Assembly: GCF_004307455.1 (NCBI RefSeq)
Contig: NZ_SEWX01000004.1
Coordinates: forward strand, 124,001 to 188,000
DNA: 64,000 nt
Direction of reading: 5' to 3'
Source: Aquirufa nivalisilvae
Lineage (GTDB): Bacteria > Bacteroidota > Bacteroidia > Cytophagales > Spirosomataceae
Position numbers and translations under genes: made by a program. Shown piece after piece: positions 33,745 to 42,075 of this stretch. Position 1 is the first letter of the stretch. Every line of letters starts with the position of its first letter. The notes beneath the pieces were generated by a model. That model searched no databases. It was not told where the DNA came from and saw only the letters and a program-made list of their open reading frames with translations.

Positions 33745-34461
33745 TTAAGGGAAGATTAAATAGTAAGGTTTTAATAATTCTTGAAAATCAAGGTGGTAGT
33801 TGCCTTGTTTATCACGAATATGAATTTGTTTGACCGAAATGTCCATTTTTTGTCGAGATCCCCAAAGCATTTGTCGGAGAACTTTAGCCCCAGGTTTGGG
33901 AATAATATGAGCAATCTGATTGGCAAATAAGCCTCTTTTTTCGGCAGCTTGTAAGAAAATTCCCATTTCATGAGGAGGGTATAAGACAGCAAAATGCCCT
34001 AATTCTGTCAGATGATGGTGGATTGCTTGCGCTAAATCATCGGGAGACATATGGTCTGCATGGATGGCAGCTTGCTTGGAACTATCCGTAGTAGCTAAAT
34101 GATTGCTGAAAAAAGGTGGATTACACAGGATAAGGTCATAGGGTTGGCTGACATGCAAAGTTTTAATATCCCCTTGAAACACCCTGATGTACTCTTTGAA
34201 AGGACTTTGTTCTACATTTTGTTGAGCTAATTCAGCCACTTCTGGAATAATTTCTAGGGCATCTACTCGTAAATCAGGGGATTTTTGACAAAGCATGTGT
34301 GCCAATAATCCGCAGCCTGTACCTATATCCAAGGCTTGTAGCGAGTTGCCAATGGGTATCCAAGCACCGAAAAGGCAGGCTTCCGTACTGATTTTAAGTC
34401 CTGGATTACCGTGGGCTAATTGAAATTGTTTGAACTGAAAAATGGACCTACTTTCTGCCAT
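33745..34461 (-). CDS. tRNA1(Val) adenine-37 N6-methyltransferase-like
   Basis: About 238 residues from the ATG at 34461 (MAESRSIFQFKQFQLAHGN); an ATG six codons earlier is also open. Class I SAM methyltransferase: LDIGTGCGLLAHML (SAM-binding), LEIIPEVAELAQQNVEQSP, FQGDIKTL and catalytic LILCNPPFFSN with the N-P-P-F motif of N6-adenine methylases. The N-terminal STEACLFGAWIPIG is typical of TrmN6/YfiC, which modifies A37 of tRNA1Val. Its start lies inside the 3' end of the RNase H gene, so it is probably translationally coupled. Confidence 0.87.
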   Translation of the reverse strand: MAESRSIFQFKQFQLAHGNPGLKISTEACLFGAWIPIGNSLQALDIGTGCGLLAHMLCQKSPDLRVDALEIIPEVAELAQQNVEQSPFKEYIRVFQGDIKTLHVSQPYDLILCNPPFFSNHLATTDSSKQAAIHADHMSPDDLAQAIHHHLTELGHFAVLYPPHEMGIFLQAAEKRGLFANQIAHIIPKPGAKVLRQMLWGSRQKMDISVKQIHIRDKQGNYHLDFQELLKPYYLIFP

Positions 34462-35074
34462 AATCCGCTGGATTTTCACCCCAATGCTCTGTTTCCCATT
34501 TCAAAATTTTTGTTTGGTAGAAATTGCCTTTTAACCATGCAATGGCCTTATCTACGCGTTGGAATAGCTCTTCCGTTTCTGAATTACGCTCCAAATTGGT
34601 TTTGATGGCTTTATTTCTAACCCAAGCTATAGCCGTTCTAGAATCGGAATATAAGGGAAATGGACAGTCGATTTTTTTCAAATAGGCCAATCCATGAACG
34701 ATGGCCAAAAATTCTCCAAGATTAACCGTTCCAATAGGATAGGGGCCCTGGGCAAATAGCACCTCTTTGGTTTCGGTATTGACACCTTGGTATTCCAACA
34801 CACCAGGATTTCCTGAACAAGCTGCATCTACTGAGATGCTTGGGATAATGATGTCTTGGGAATGAATGGACTTTTTAACATTGGATTTTTTAGTTGTTTC
34901 TATACTGGCCCAATAGTTTTTTTTGAAGGCTTCTTCAGCTGCAGTACGACTATCAAAAGATTTATATTGTGCCCCAGGAAAGTTCTTGATTAACTTTTCA
35001 GCCTTAGCCCAAGAATCAAAAATTCCTGTTTCATGACCCGCCCAAATGACATAGTATTTTTGTTTTTTACTCAT
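34448..35074 (-). CDS. rnhA: Ribonuclease H1 with N-terminal viroplasmin domain
   Basis: 208 residues. Residues ~4-50 (KKQKYYVIWAGHETGIFDSW..GAQYKSFDSRTAAEEAF) are the caulimovirus viroplasmin/RNase H1 N-terminal hybrid-binding domain. The RNase H fold follows with its four acidic residues: Asp in ISVDAACSGNPG, Glu in NLGEFLAIVHGL, Asp in LYSDSRTAIAW and Asp in ENPADYGRK. It degrades RNA in RNA-DNA hybrids. This two-domain form, rather than type 1 alone, is common in Bacteroidota. It lies two bases from the MarC gene. Confidence 0.92.
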   Translation of the reverse strand: MSKKQKYYVIWAGHETGIFDSWAKAEKLIKNFPGAQYKSFDSRTAAEEAFKKNYWASIETTKKSNVKKSIHSQDIIIPSISVDAACSGNPGVLEYQGVNTETKEVLFAQGPYPIGTVNLGEFLAIVHGLAYLKKIDCPFPLYSDSRTAIAWVRNKAIKTNLERNSETEELFQRVDKAIAWLKGNFYQTKILKWETEHWGENPADYGRK

Positions 35075-35076
35075 GC

Positions 35077-35646
35077 TTAGAACAATCGGGTCTTAATGAT
35101 TTTAATAGCAATCGCAATTAAGATGACTCCGAAAACCTTGCGTAAAATTTGAGTACCTACGTTTCCTAATTTCTTTTCTATCCAAACGCTACTACGTAAC
35201 ACGAGGTAGATGAAGATTAAGTTTATCAAGATACTGATGATGATATTTTCCTCTTCAAACTGCGATTTTAAGGAAATCAATGTAGTCATCGTTCCAGCTC
35301 CAGCAATGACAGGGAAGGCAAGAGGTACAATGGAGTGAGTTCCTTCTTGCATTTCCTCAGCTTTGAAAATATTTCTACCTAAAGTCATTTCAAGGCCAAT
35401 CAAAAAGATAATCAAAGCACCTGCTACGGCAAAAGAATTCGTATCTACTCCCAATAGATGTAAGATAAACTTTCCTGCAAAAAAGAAGCCAATCATAATG
35501 GCACCTGATACCAAAGTGGCCTGTTCAGCATGAATGCTTCCATTTTTCTTTCGTAGGTCGATAATGATGGGAATAGACCCCAAGATATCGATGACAGAAA
35601 ACAGAATCAGGGATGATGAAATGATTTCTTTTAGGTTGAAGTGCAT
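35077..35646 (-). CDS. MarC-family integral membrane protein
   Basis: 189 residues with six predicted membrane helices. The family pattern is seen in FSVIDILGSIPIIIDL, VDTNSFAVAGALIIFLIGLEMTLG and the VPLAFPVIAGAGTMTTLISL segment. MarC proteins were once linked to multidrug resistance but their real role is unknown; small-molecule export is suspected. It sits between the class V aminotransferase gene (one base upstream) and rnhA, in a tightly packed unit. Confidence 0.9.
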   Translation of the reverse strand: MHFNLKEIISSSLILFSVIDILGSIPIIIDLRKKNGSIHAEQATLVSGAIMIGFFFAGKFILHLLGVDTNSFAVAGALIIFLIGLEMTLGRNIFKAEEMQEGTHSIVPLAFPVIAGAGTMTTLISLKSQFEEENIIISILINLIFIYLVLRSSVWIEKKLGNVGTQILRKVFGVILIAIAIKIIKTRLF

Positions 35647-35647
35647 G

Positions 35648-36712
35648 TTAAGCTTGTATAAATTGTATGAGTGAGTGTATATCTTCTATGGTATGGCTGG
35701 GGAAATTTGCAATTCGGAAGGTGTTGTTTTTCCAAGTGCCATAACCTTTGCCTAAATCAATTTGATGCTGTTCTGCTAACTGGAAAATGCGATTTACCTC
35801 GGATGAATCGCCTTTTAGAGCAAGCACGGTGGGAAGTCTAAGGGCATGTTGGTCTACCAAAAAATCAAATTCAAATGAGGATTGATGCTTCCAGAAATCT
35901 TCCCAAATGGCCATTTTTTCCAAGGTATGTTGATGGATTTCTTGAATCGAAGGAAGCGTTTGGCTTAAGCGATTGAGTAAGTAAATGCCCAAAACATTGG
36001 GTGTATAATGTGTTTGGAACAACTTTCTATTTTGTTCCATTAAAATGATGCTATTGTAATGATCTTTTCTGTTCAATTTTTCAGCTCTTTCCAAAGCTTT
36101 AGGTGAGCAAATCAATACCCCTAAACCTGCAGGAATGCCCATGCATTTTTGACAAGAAGCCAACCAAACATCAGCTTCTAACCAAGGTAGCTCAATGCCT
36201 CCCATGGAAGATGTAGCATCGACAGCAATCAAGCAATCGGATGAAAAACCTAATTCCTTTCGATGAATTACCTGTCCTGTTCCATTGGAAGTCTCACTTT
36301 GAACTAGGCAAAGCGTATCTACTTCAGATTTAAGTTCTTCTGAAATTGTGGTAGCAAACTCCGACAAAGACTCATTCAGCCCAAATTCCAAACTAGTGGA
36401 TTCAGGTATAATTTGCTCCACATAATGAGCCCATTTTTTGCCAAAAGCACCATTGTACACATGGAGGCTTTTCTTTTCAATCAGAGATTGAGCCACGATT
36501 TCCCAGGCCTCGGTGGCCGAAGAAATGAAATAAATGGTGTATTCGGCCGGGATATCCCACTTTTGGTGCAAGTTTTCAAGGGTTTCTTTCAACAAGCTCT
36601 CAAAGCGGGCGCTGCGGTGATTGATGCTCACAATTCCCTGCTCGTACGCTTCTTGAATGAAGCCCAAAGTTTGAGGATAGACTTTGGAAGGACCAGGGTA
36701 AAAAGATAGCAT
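35648..36712 (-). CDS. Class V aminotransferase (SerC/alanine-glyoxylate type)
   Basis: 354 residues. The start MLSFYPGPSKVYPQTL and SINHRSARFESLLKET resemble phosphoserine aminotransferase and alanine-glyoxylate aminotransferase. Further landmarks are FISSATEAWEIVAQSL, LVQSETSNGTGQVI, CLIAVDATSSMGGIELPW, and the PLP Lys in SCQKCMGIPAGLGVLI. Substrate specificity between serine synthesis (SerC) and glyoxylate-type reactions is not resolvable by eye; a SerC-like role in serine or pyridoxal synthesis is possible. It follows aroQ by one base. Confidence 0.78.
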   Translation of the reverse strand: MLSFYPGPSKVYPQTLGFIQEAYEQGIVSINHRSARFESLLKETLENLHQKWDIPAEYTIYFISSATEAWEIVAQSLIEKKSLHVYNGAFGKKWAHYVEQIIPESTSLEFGLNESLSEFATTISEELKSEVDTLCLVQSETSNGTGQVIHRKELGFSSDCLIAVDATSSMGGIELPWLEADVWLASCQKCMGIPAGLGVLICSPKALERAEKLNRKDHYNSIILMEQNRKLFQTHYTPNVLGIYLLNRLSQTLPSIQEIHQHTLEKMAIWEDFWKHQSSFEFDFLVDQHALRLPTVLALKGDSSEVNRIFQLAEQHQIDLGKGYGTWKNNTFRIANFPSHTIEDIHSLIQFIQA

Positions 36713-36713
36713 G

Positions 36714-37139
36714 TTAAATAAAGGAGTATAGGCCTAAATCATAACTTCTCAATCCAAAACCAATGATGGTTCCTTTGCATTTTGGACTTAAGTAAGAATG
36801 TGCACGGAAAGATTCACGAGCATGAACATTGGAAATATGTACTTCAATCACAGGTGTTGAAATGGCAGAAACAGCATCTGCTAATGCAATGGAAGTGTGC
36901 GTATATCCGCCTGCATTCAACAAAATACCGTCATAAGAAAAACCTACTTCATGTAACTTGCTAATCATGGCGCCTTCACTATTGGATTGAAAATATTCCA
37001 ATTCCAATTCCTTCCCGAATTTATCTTTCAGTACTTCTAAGTATTGTTCAAAGGTCTGATGACCGTAAATTTCTGGTTCTCTAGTTCCTAATAGGTTCAA
37101 ATTGGGGCCATTTAGGATCAATATTTTTTGTCGTACCAT
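36714..37139 (-). CDS. aroQ: 3-Dehydroquinate dehydratase, type II
   Basis: 141 residues, standard size. It converts 3-dehydroquinate to 3-dehydroshikimate. Visible: ILNGPNLNLLGTREPEIYG with the catalytic Arg and Tyr region, YFQSNSEGAMISKLHE, LNAGGYTHTSIALADA and VHISNVHARESFRAHSYLS with the catalytic His. It heads the run aroQ, aminotransferase, MarC, rnhA, methyltransferase, and is divergent from xerD. Confidence 0.95.
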   Translation of the reverse strand: MVRQKILILNGPNLNLLGTREPEIYGHQTFEQYLEVLKDKFGKELELEYFQSNSEGAMISKLHEVGFSYDGILLNAGGYTHTSIALADAVSAISTPVIEVHISNVHARESFRAHSYLSPKCKGTIIGFGLRSYDLGLYSFI

Positions 37140-37240
37140 ATCTATGGGTTTTGCTTACATCTTCGGATTTTAAAACGTCCGTCAAGGTTTAAAATTACGT
37201 AATTCTTCTAAATTTACATGTTTGTTTCAATAAAAAGCCC

Positions 37241-38149
37241 ATGTGGGAAAAGGAAATCCAATCGTTTGGAAACTATTTAAAGATTGAGCGAGGCTTGTCG
37301 GGCCATTCGCATGAAGCATACTTACGGGATGTTAGCAAACTAGCCACTTATTTGGCTAGCAGTTTAGGTGATGACTTAGCCATTGCTGAAGTTGAAGAAG
37401 CACATCTCTTGGCATTTTTGAAAGATTTGCACGGATTGGGCATCGAGGCAAGTACGCAGGCTAGGTGTTTGTCAGGTATCCGTTCATTTTTTCATTTTCT
37501 TCAGTTTGAAGGAAGCATTCAGCAAGATCCTACCTTGCATATTAAGAGTCCACAGCAAGGTCGGAAACTCCCAGATACACTCTCTTTTGACGAAATCAAT
37601 CTGATTTTGGAACAAAATGATATGTCGACCCCCGAGGGAGTGCGCAATCGGGCTATGTTGGAAATGTTGTACGGTGCCGGTATGCGGGTTTCTGAGTTGA
37701 CCCACTTGAAATTGACGGATGTGTATGAGGATATAGGTTTTTTGAAAGTACGTGGCAAAGGGGATAAGGAACGATTGGTGCCAGCTGGGAAAGATGCTTT
37801 TCGTTATTTGAAAATCTATTTAGAATCGGTTAGGTCACAAATACCCGTCAAGAAGGAAGCTTTGAATGTAGTCTTTTTGAATAGGCGAGGAGGTGCTTTG
37901 AGTCGGGTGATGGTCTTTATTATTTGTAAAGACTTAGCTGCCAAAGCTGGCATTGAAAAATCCATTAGTCCACATACTTTCCGACATTCCTTTGCAACCC
38001 ATTTAATTGAAGGGGGAGCTGATCTTCGTGCTGTGCAAGAAATGCTGGGCCACGAATCCATCCTGACTACAGAAATTTATACCCATTTAGATCGGGCTTA
38101 TTTAAGTCAGATGGTAAGGGATTTTCATCCGCTGAATAAGGGAATGTAG
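37241..38149 (+). CDS. xerD: Tyrosine recombinase XerD-like
   Basis: 302 residues, the size of chromosomal XerC/XerD. An N-terminal SAM-like core-binding domain (EIQSFGNYLKIERGLSGHSHEAYLRDV) precedes the catalytic domain with Arg in LYGAGMRVSELTHLKL, Lys in VRGKGDKERLVP, HTFRHSFATHLIEGGADLR (His, Arg), GHESILTTEIYTH (His) and Tyr in the same segment. It resolves chromosome dimers at dif with a partner and FtsK (ftsK is at 46.7 kb). It is not next to phage genes. Its TAG stop is inside a four-unit AATGTAG/AATGAAG array. Confidence 0.9.
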   Translation: MWEKEIQSFGNYLKIERGLSGHSHEAYLRDVSKLATYLASSLGDDLAIAEVEEAHLLAFLKDLHGLGIEASTQARCLSGIRSFFHFLQFEGSIQQDPTLHIKSPQQGRKLPDTLSFDEINLILEQNDMSTPEGVRNRAMLEMLYGAGMRVSELTHLKLTDVYEDIGFLKVRGKGDKERLVPAGKDAFRYLKIYLESVRSQIPVKKEALNVVFLNRRGGALSRVMVFIICKDLAAKAGIEKSISPHTFRHSFATHLIEGGADLRAVQEMLGHESILTTEIYTHLDRAYLSQMVRDFHPLNKGM

Positions 38150-38170
38150 AATGAAGAATGTAGAATGAAG
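38143..38170. repeat. Heptamer array at xerD stop
   Basis: Four perfect units AATGTAG, AATGAAG, AATGTAG, AATGAAG. The first supplies the xerD stop codon TAG. Confidence 0.8.
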
Positions 38171-38205
38171 AATTATTTTGAAAATGATTCTTGACCTTAA
38201 TCACA

Positions 38206-39276
38206 TTTCGCTCCTGCTGACCGACGGTATTTTCTATCAAAAATTCTACATTGTGAGGTTAATCCCAACGAAAGATTGGAACGAAGCTTGAGTGAAGCGG
38301 CAGGCGGATATTTGACCATGCGCATAGGCCATGTGTGTAAGCGTCAAAGATTAAAGCCGTAAGCGGAGAGACAATCGGTTCCGCGGAGCGGAATTCGTCT
38401 TGGGATTAACCGTCCTTCTTCTGTTTTTTTTTGTTTCTTTTTTTATGAAAAAAAAGAAATACCAATGAGATTTTTAACTAAGAAATGTACTTGAATAAAC
38501 TTTTTTAACAATTCTTTTTATAGAACTTAACTTACCATGGTATTTCTTTTTTTGAAAAAAAAGAAACAAAAAAACTTCTTTTTTTGTCGTTCAGCAAAGG
38601 CGAATTTCGCTTCGCGAAACCGTGATTCACTCCGCTATCGCCTATATTTTTGACACCGACGCACATCTCCCATGCTGAGGTCAAAACCTCGTCTATCGCT
38701 GCGCTCATCACCTTTCGCTCGTGCTGACCGACTGTATTGTCAATCCTACAAATTCTACATTGAACGGTTAATCCTCACGAAAGATTGGAACGAAGCTTGA
38801 GCGAAGCGGCAGGCGGATATTTGACCCTGCGCATAGGCCATGTGTGTAAGCGTCAAAGATTAAAGCCGTAAGCGGAGAGACAATCGGTTCCGCGTAGAGG
38901 AATTCGTCTTTGGATTAACCGTATTTCTTCTGTTTTTTTTGTTTCTTTTTTTATGAAAAAAAAGAAAGACCAATGAGCTATTTAACTAAGAAAAGCACTT
39001 GCATGAACTTTTTTAACAATTCTTTTTATGGAACTTAACTTACCATGGTATTTCTTTTTTTGAAAAAAAAGAAACAAAAAAACTTCTTTTTTTGTCGTTA
39101 AGCAAAGGCGAATTTCGCTTCGCGAAACCGTGATTCACTCCGCTATCGCCTATATTTTTGACGCCGACGCACATCGCTCATGCTGAGGTCAAAATCTCGT
39201 CTATCGCTGCGCTCATCACCTTTCGCTCGTGCTGACCGACTGAATTGTCAATCCTATAAATTCTTCATTCTACATT
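38206..39276. repeat. Two 508-bp tandem repeats plus a partial copy, non-coding
   Basis: Unit A runs about 38257-38765 and unit B 38766-39276, offset by 508-509 bases. A third partial copy (the last ~50 bases of the unit) precedes A at 38206-38253. No frame is open for any useful length. Each unit contains GGTTAATCC and its inverse GGATTAACC, a central pair of T-rich and A-rich inverted arms (around TTTCTTTTTTT and GAAAAAAAAGAAA) flanking ~95 bases, and GC-rich palindromic bits such as TTCCGCGGAGCGGAA and TTTCGCTTCGCGAAA. The end of unit B provides the stop of the next gene. Function is unknown. Confidence 0.85.
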
Positions 39277-39681
39277 GTCCATTTCCTCCGGGAACGGAAT
39301 AAACACAAAATTCGTAAACTGGCCATCGACTACGAAAAGGCAAGCGAATTCTTCGATGTCCTTGTAGTTTTGAACAAATAGCTCTTTATTTTCTTCCGCC
39401 ACCAAACCTCTTTGAAGAAATTCTTCCAAGGTAGAAGCATGGTAATTCCATTTGTTGCCATTCATTTCATTCACACCAATCAATTTTTGACCAATCTCAA
39501 TCGGTCTTTGAGAGGTAACAAAAACAGGGAAATCGGAAAAGCCTCTTTTCTTGATTTGGTAGGAAGCCTCTTTCAAGAGTTCGGAAACCAAGATAAAATC
39601 ACTGGAAATTAAACCCAAGTACTTGCCATTCAAGTCGGGGGAGTTGGGTGCGTTAGACAGGGCTTGATAATCTTCAATCAT
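39265..39681 (-). CDS. Conserved hypothetical protein, function unknown
   Basis: 138 residues, soluble, no signal peptide. It has an acidic, Phe-rich composition (LGLISSDFILVSELLKEAS, LFVQNYKDIEEFACLFVVDG, NFVFIPFPEEMD). I recognise no named domain. The reading FPVFVTSQRPIEIGQKLIGVNEMNGNKWNYHASTLEEFLQRGLV resembles small proteins kept beside alanine dehydrogenase in Cytophagales, but that is recollection. Its last three codons and stop (NVE-TGA) come from the AATGTAG/AATGAAG repeat that ends the tandem repeat region, so the C-terminus is probably set by the repeat. Confidence 0.65.
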   Translation of the reverse strand: MIEDYQALSNAPNSPDLNGKYLGLISSDFILVSELLKEASYQIKKRGFSDFPVFVTSQRPIEIGQKLIGVNEMNGNKWNYHASTLEEFLQRGLVAEENKELFVQNYKDIEEFACLFVVDGQFTNFVFIPFPEEMDNVE

Positions 39682-39685
39682 AATG

Positions 39686-40912
39686 TTAACTCTTACTTAG
39701 TAATAATAATTGGATGTCTTTGACAGCTTTGTGAAATAACTTGCCGATCATAGGATGCGTGATGTAACCTTTATAGGCATATACGCCCTTCATGAAGGAT
39801 TTTCCTTGCCAGAGCATTTCTTCTACACCTCCCGTTTTACCTGCTTTCAGTAAAAAAGAAGTAATCAGATTGCTGATGGCTAAACTAGCGGTTTGACTTA
39901 CCTGAGAAGGAATATTAGGTACACAATAATGAATGACTCCATGTTTGGTAAATGTAGGATTTCCCAAATTGGTAGTAAAAGATGTCTCAAAACAGCCTCC
40001 TTGATCGATGCAAACATCCATGATTAGCGTACCTTCTTTTAGCTTGCTCACCATTTCTTCGGTTACAATGCAAGGCGTAATGCCATTATCTGAACGTAAG
40101 GCACCTACAATCACTTGAGCTTCTTGCAAGGCTTTGGGTAAGTTCTCCGAATCAATCACTTGGGTGATGAGCGGAAAGCCTAAACTTTGCTTCAAACGCT
40201 GTAATTTATAGATGTCTTTATCGAAAACCTGTACTTGAATACCCGCATGCCAGGCTGCACGAGCAGCTTGCTCTACTACTTGTCCGGAACCTAAAAGCAC
40301 CATTTTGCAAGGCGGAACTCCTGTTACATTGCCTAATAAAATACCCGGCTGATGCTCCTTGCGTAATATTTCTGAAGCGATAGGTAAAATTAATTGCCCC
40401 GCTATTTCGGCCATGATTTTTACAAAAGGAAATCCGCCTCCATTATCTTCGGCATATTCCAAACCAATGGCTAAGATTTTCTTTTGAATTAATTTATCAA
40501 TGATTTCCACCGTCAAATGATGGTAGGAAGCACAAGATATCAGGCAATTGCCCACTTTCATTAATTCAATCTCCTTTTCACTCGGCGGGCTAATTTTAAT
40601 TACCAAGGGTGACTGCCAAACTTGTGCAGTATCTTCTGTCACAGATGCACCGGCTAACAAATAATCGGCATCCGAAAAGCCTGAACGCTCTCCAGCGGAT
40701 TTTTCTACCACTACTTCATGTCCATTGGCTACTAATAATTGGACCGCATGTGGACTAAGAGCAATTCGGTTTTCATATTTGGCATGTTCCTTAGGTATAC
40801 CAATCAAAATACTACGTGCATTTTGTTTGGTCCATGCCATCGCCTCCATGGGCATGATGCCTTGTTGTGCTAATAATTCCTGAAAAGGATTAGATTCCAT
40901 CATTCGTGCCAA
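39686..40912 (-). CDS. Alanine dehydrogenase / AlaDH-PNT family
   Basis: 408 residues. It should oxidise alanine to pyruvate with NAD, or act as a close relative. An N-terminal catalytic domain shows GIPKEHAKYENRIALSPHAV and EKSAGERSGFSDADYLLAGA; the NAD-binding domain shows VLLGSGQVVEQAARAAWHAGIQVQVFD and later DVCIDQGGCFETS. About 25 extra residues precede the usual start (MARMMESNPFQELL), as seen in the Bacteroidota subgroup. Its start overlaps the tsaE gene by 13 bases. Confidence 0.88.
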   Translation of the reverse strand: MARMMESNPFQELLAQQGIMPMEAMAWTKQNARSILIGIPKEHAKYENRIALSPHAVQLLVANGHEVVVEKSAGERSGFSDADYLLAGASVTEDTAQVWQSPLVIKISPPSEKEIELMKVGNCLISCASYHHLTVEIIDKLIQKKILAIGLEYAEDNGGGFPFVKIMAEIAGQLILPIASEILRKEHQPGILLGNVTGVPPCKMVLLGSGQVVEQAARAAWHAGIQVQVFDKDIYKLQRLKQSLGFPLITQVIDSENLPKALQEAQVIVGALRSDNGITPCIVTEEMVSKLKEGTLIMDVCIDQGGCFETSFTTNLGNPTFTKHGVIHYCVPNIPSQVSQTASLAISNLITSFLLKAGKTGGVEEMLWQGKSFMKGVYAYKGYITHPMIGKLFHKAVKDIQLLLLSKS

Positions 40913-41334
40913 ATTGCTGTAAGATGACGGTGCTTTTCATCTTGGGTACTAATATTTATTTCTATGTGGGGAAAATCCCACAATTCTTCGGCTTGCTCTG
41001 GCCATTCGATTAAACAAAGATGACCAGAATCTAGGTATTCTTCAATACCAATGTCCAAAGCTTCTCGAACATTTTTCAATCGGTATAGGTCAAAGTGGTA
41101 TATGATATTACCAGCTGCATTTTGGTATTCATTGACCAAGGAAAAGGTAGGGCTTTGTACTGATTGTAAAACGCCCAACTGTTTGCCCAATTCTTTGATT
41201 AAGGTGGTCTTTCCTGCTCCCATTTGTCCACGAAATAGACAAACAGAAGGGAATTGGGAGCTAATAGCTAACCAATCTTTTACCACTGCGGGTAAATCTT
41301 CTAAGGTATACGTAGCGCTAAATACTTGTTTCAT
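40900..41334 (-). CDS. tsaE: tRNA t6A synthesis ATPase TsaE
   Basis: 144 residues. TsaE is the ATPase that drives turnover of the TsaB-TsaD complex making threonylcarbamoyladenosine in tRNA. Visible: P-loop FRGQMGAGKTTLIKELGKQL, VQSPTFSLVNEYQ and IYHFDLYRL, with EYLDSGHLCLIEWPEQAEE near the C-terminus. It overlaps both neighbours, one base with the SDR gene and 13 with alanine dehydrogenase, so the three genes form one operon. Confidence 0.94.
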   Translation of the reverse strand: MKQVFSATYTLEDLPAVVKDWLAISSQFPSVCLFRGQMGAGKTTLIKELGKQLGVLQSVQSPTFSLVNEYQNAAGNIIYHFDLYRLKNVREALDIGIEEYLDSGHLCLIEWPEQAEELWDFPHIEINISTQDEKHRHLTAIWHE

Positions 41335-42038
41335 TAGTCTAAATCAATATCTCCAAGTTGTGGACGAATCAAAATTTCTTCTAATACGGTAGAAGGGGCC
41401 ATTTGGTAAGCAGCCCAAATGGTCGAGGCAATATCATCGGCTGGAATAAATCGGCTTGCAGGTAAATCGACTCCATCCCAGGAAGGAGTTAAGGTAGCAC
41501 CCGGTAATATAGCGGTCACTTTGATTCCCTGTGTCTTTAATTCTTCTCTTAATACTTTGGTGAAACCTAGGAGTGCAAATTTACTGATGCAATACGAGCC
41601 ACCTTGGGTATAAGCTGTGATAGAGGCAGTAGAACAAATGGTGAAAATATGACCTGATTGCTGGGCTTGGAAACTTGGCAACAAGGCTCTGGTCAAATGA
41701 TAAGCCGAATATAAATTGGTCTCAATTTGTCGCTCTAACACATTTTCTTCCTCATTTTGAATTTGTCCAGGAAGGAAAAATCCAGCATTATTGATCAATA
41801 CATCTACCTGGGAACTTTGTGCTAACACAAATTGAGCAAAAGCCTGTGTTTGATCTTTTTGACTGAGATCGGCCACAAAAGTATGGAGTAAAGGACTGTT
41901 TATTTCTTCGCTTAGCGCTGCTAAACTAGCCGCTTTTCGAGAGCAGGTAAAGGTCTTAAAACCCTCCGAAATGAATTTTTTCACTAAGGCTTTACCAATT
42001 CCCTGACTACCTCCGCTGATTACTACCGTTTTGTTCAT
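41334..42038 (-). CDS. Short-chain dehydrogenase/reductase
   Basis: 234 residues with the classical SDR layout: NAD(P)-binding ISGGSQGIGKALVKKF (Gly motif), ADLSQKDQ, LINNAGFFLPG, catalytic Ser in FTICSTASITAY, and YCISKFALLGF (Tyr-x-x-x-Lys). The Arg after the second strand (CSRKAA) suggests NADP(H). Substrate is unknown. It is the first gene of an operon with tsaE and is divergent from the permease gene. Confidence 0.9.
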   Translation of the reverse strand: MNKTVVISGGSQGIGKALVKKFISEGFKTFTCSRKAASLAALSEEINSPLLHTFVADLSQKDQTQAFAQFVLAQSSQVDVLINNAGFFLPGQIQNEEENVLERQIETNLYSAYHLTRALLPSFQAQQSGHIFTICSTASITAYTQGGSYCISKFALLGFTKVLREELKTQGIKVTAILPGATLTPSWDGVDLPASRFIPADDIASTIWAAYQMAPSTVLEEILIRPQLGDIDLD

Positions 42039-42075
42039 TATATTTGAATCTTATTGCGCTCAATTAATACAACGC

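Noticed and set aside
37241-38149. Reading the tyrosine recombinase as a phage or island integrase
   Set aside because: Its length, N-terminal domain and housekeeping neighbours fit chromosomal XerD; no phage or island genes lie beside it.
38206-39276. A CRISPR array
   Set aside because: Repeats are two long units of ~508 bases, not short repeats with unique spacers; no cas genes are in the window.
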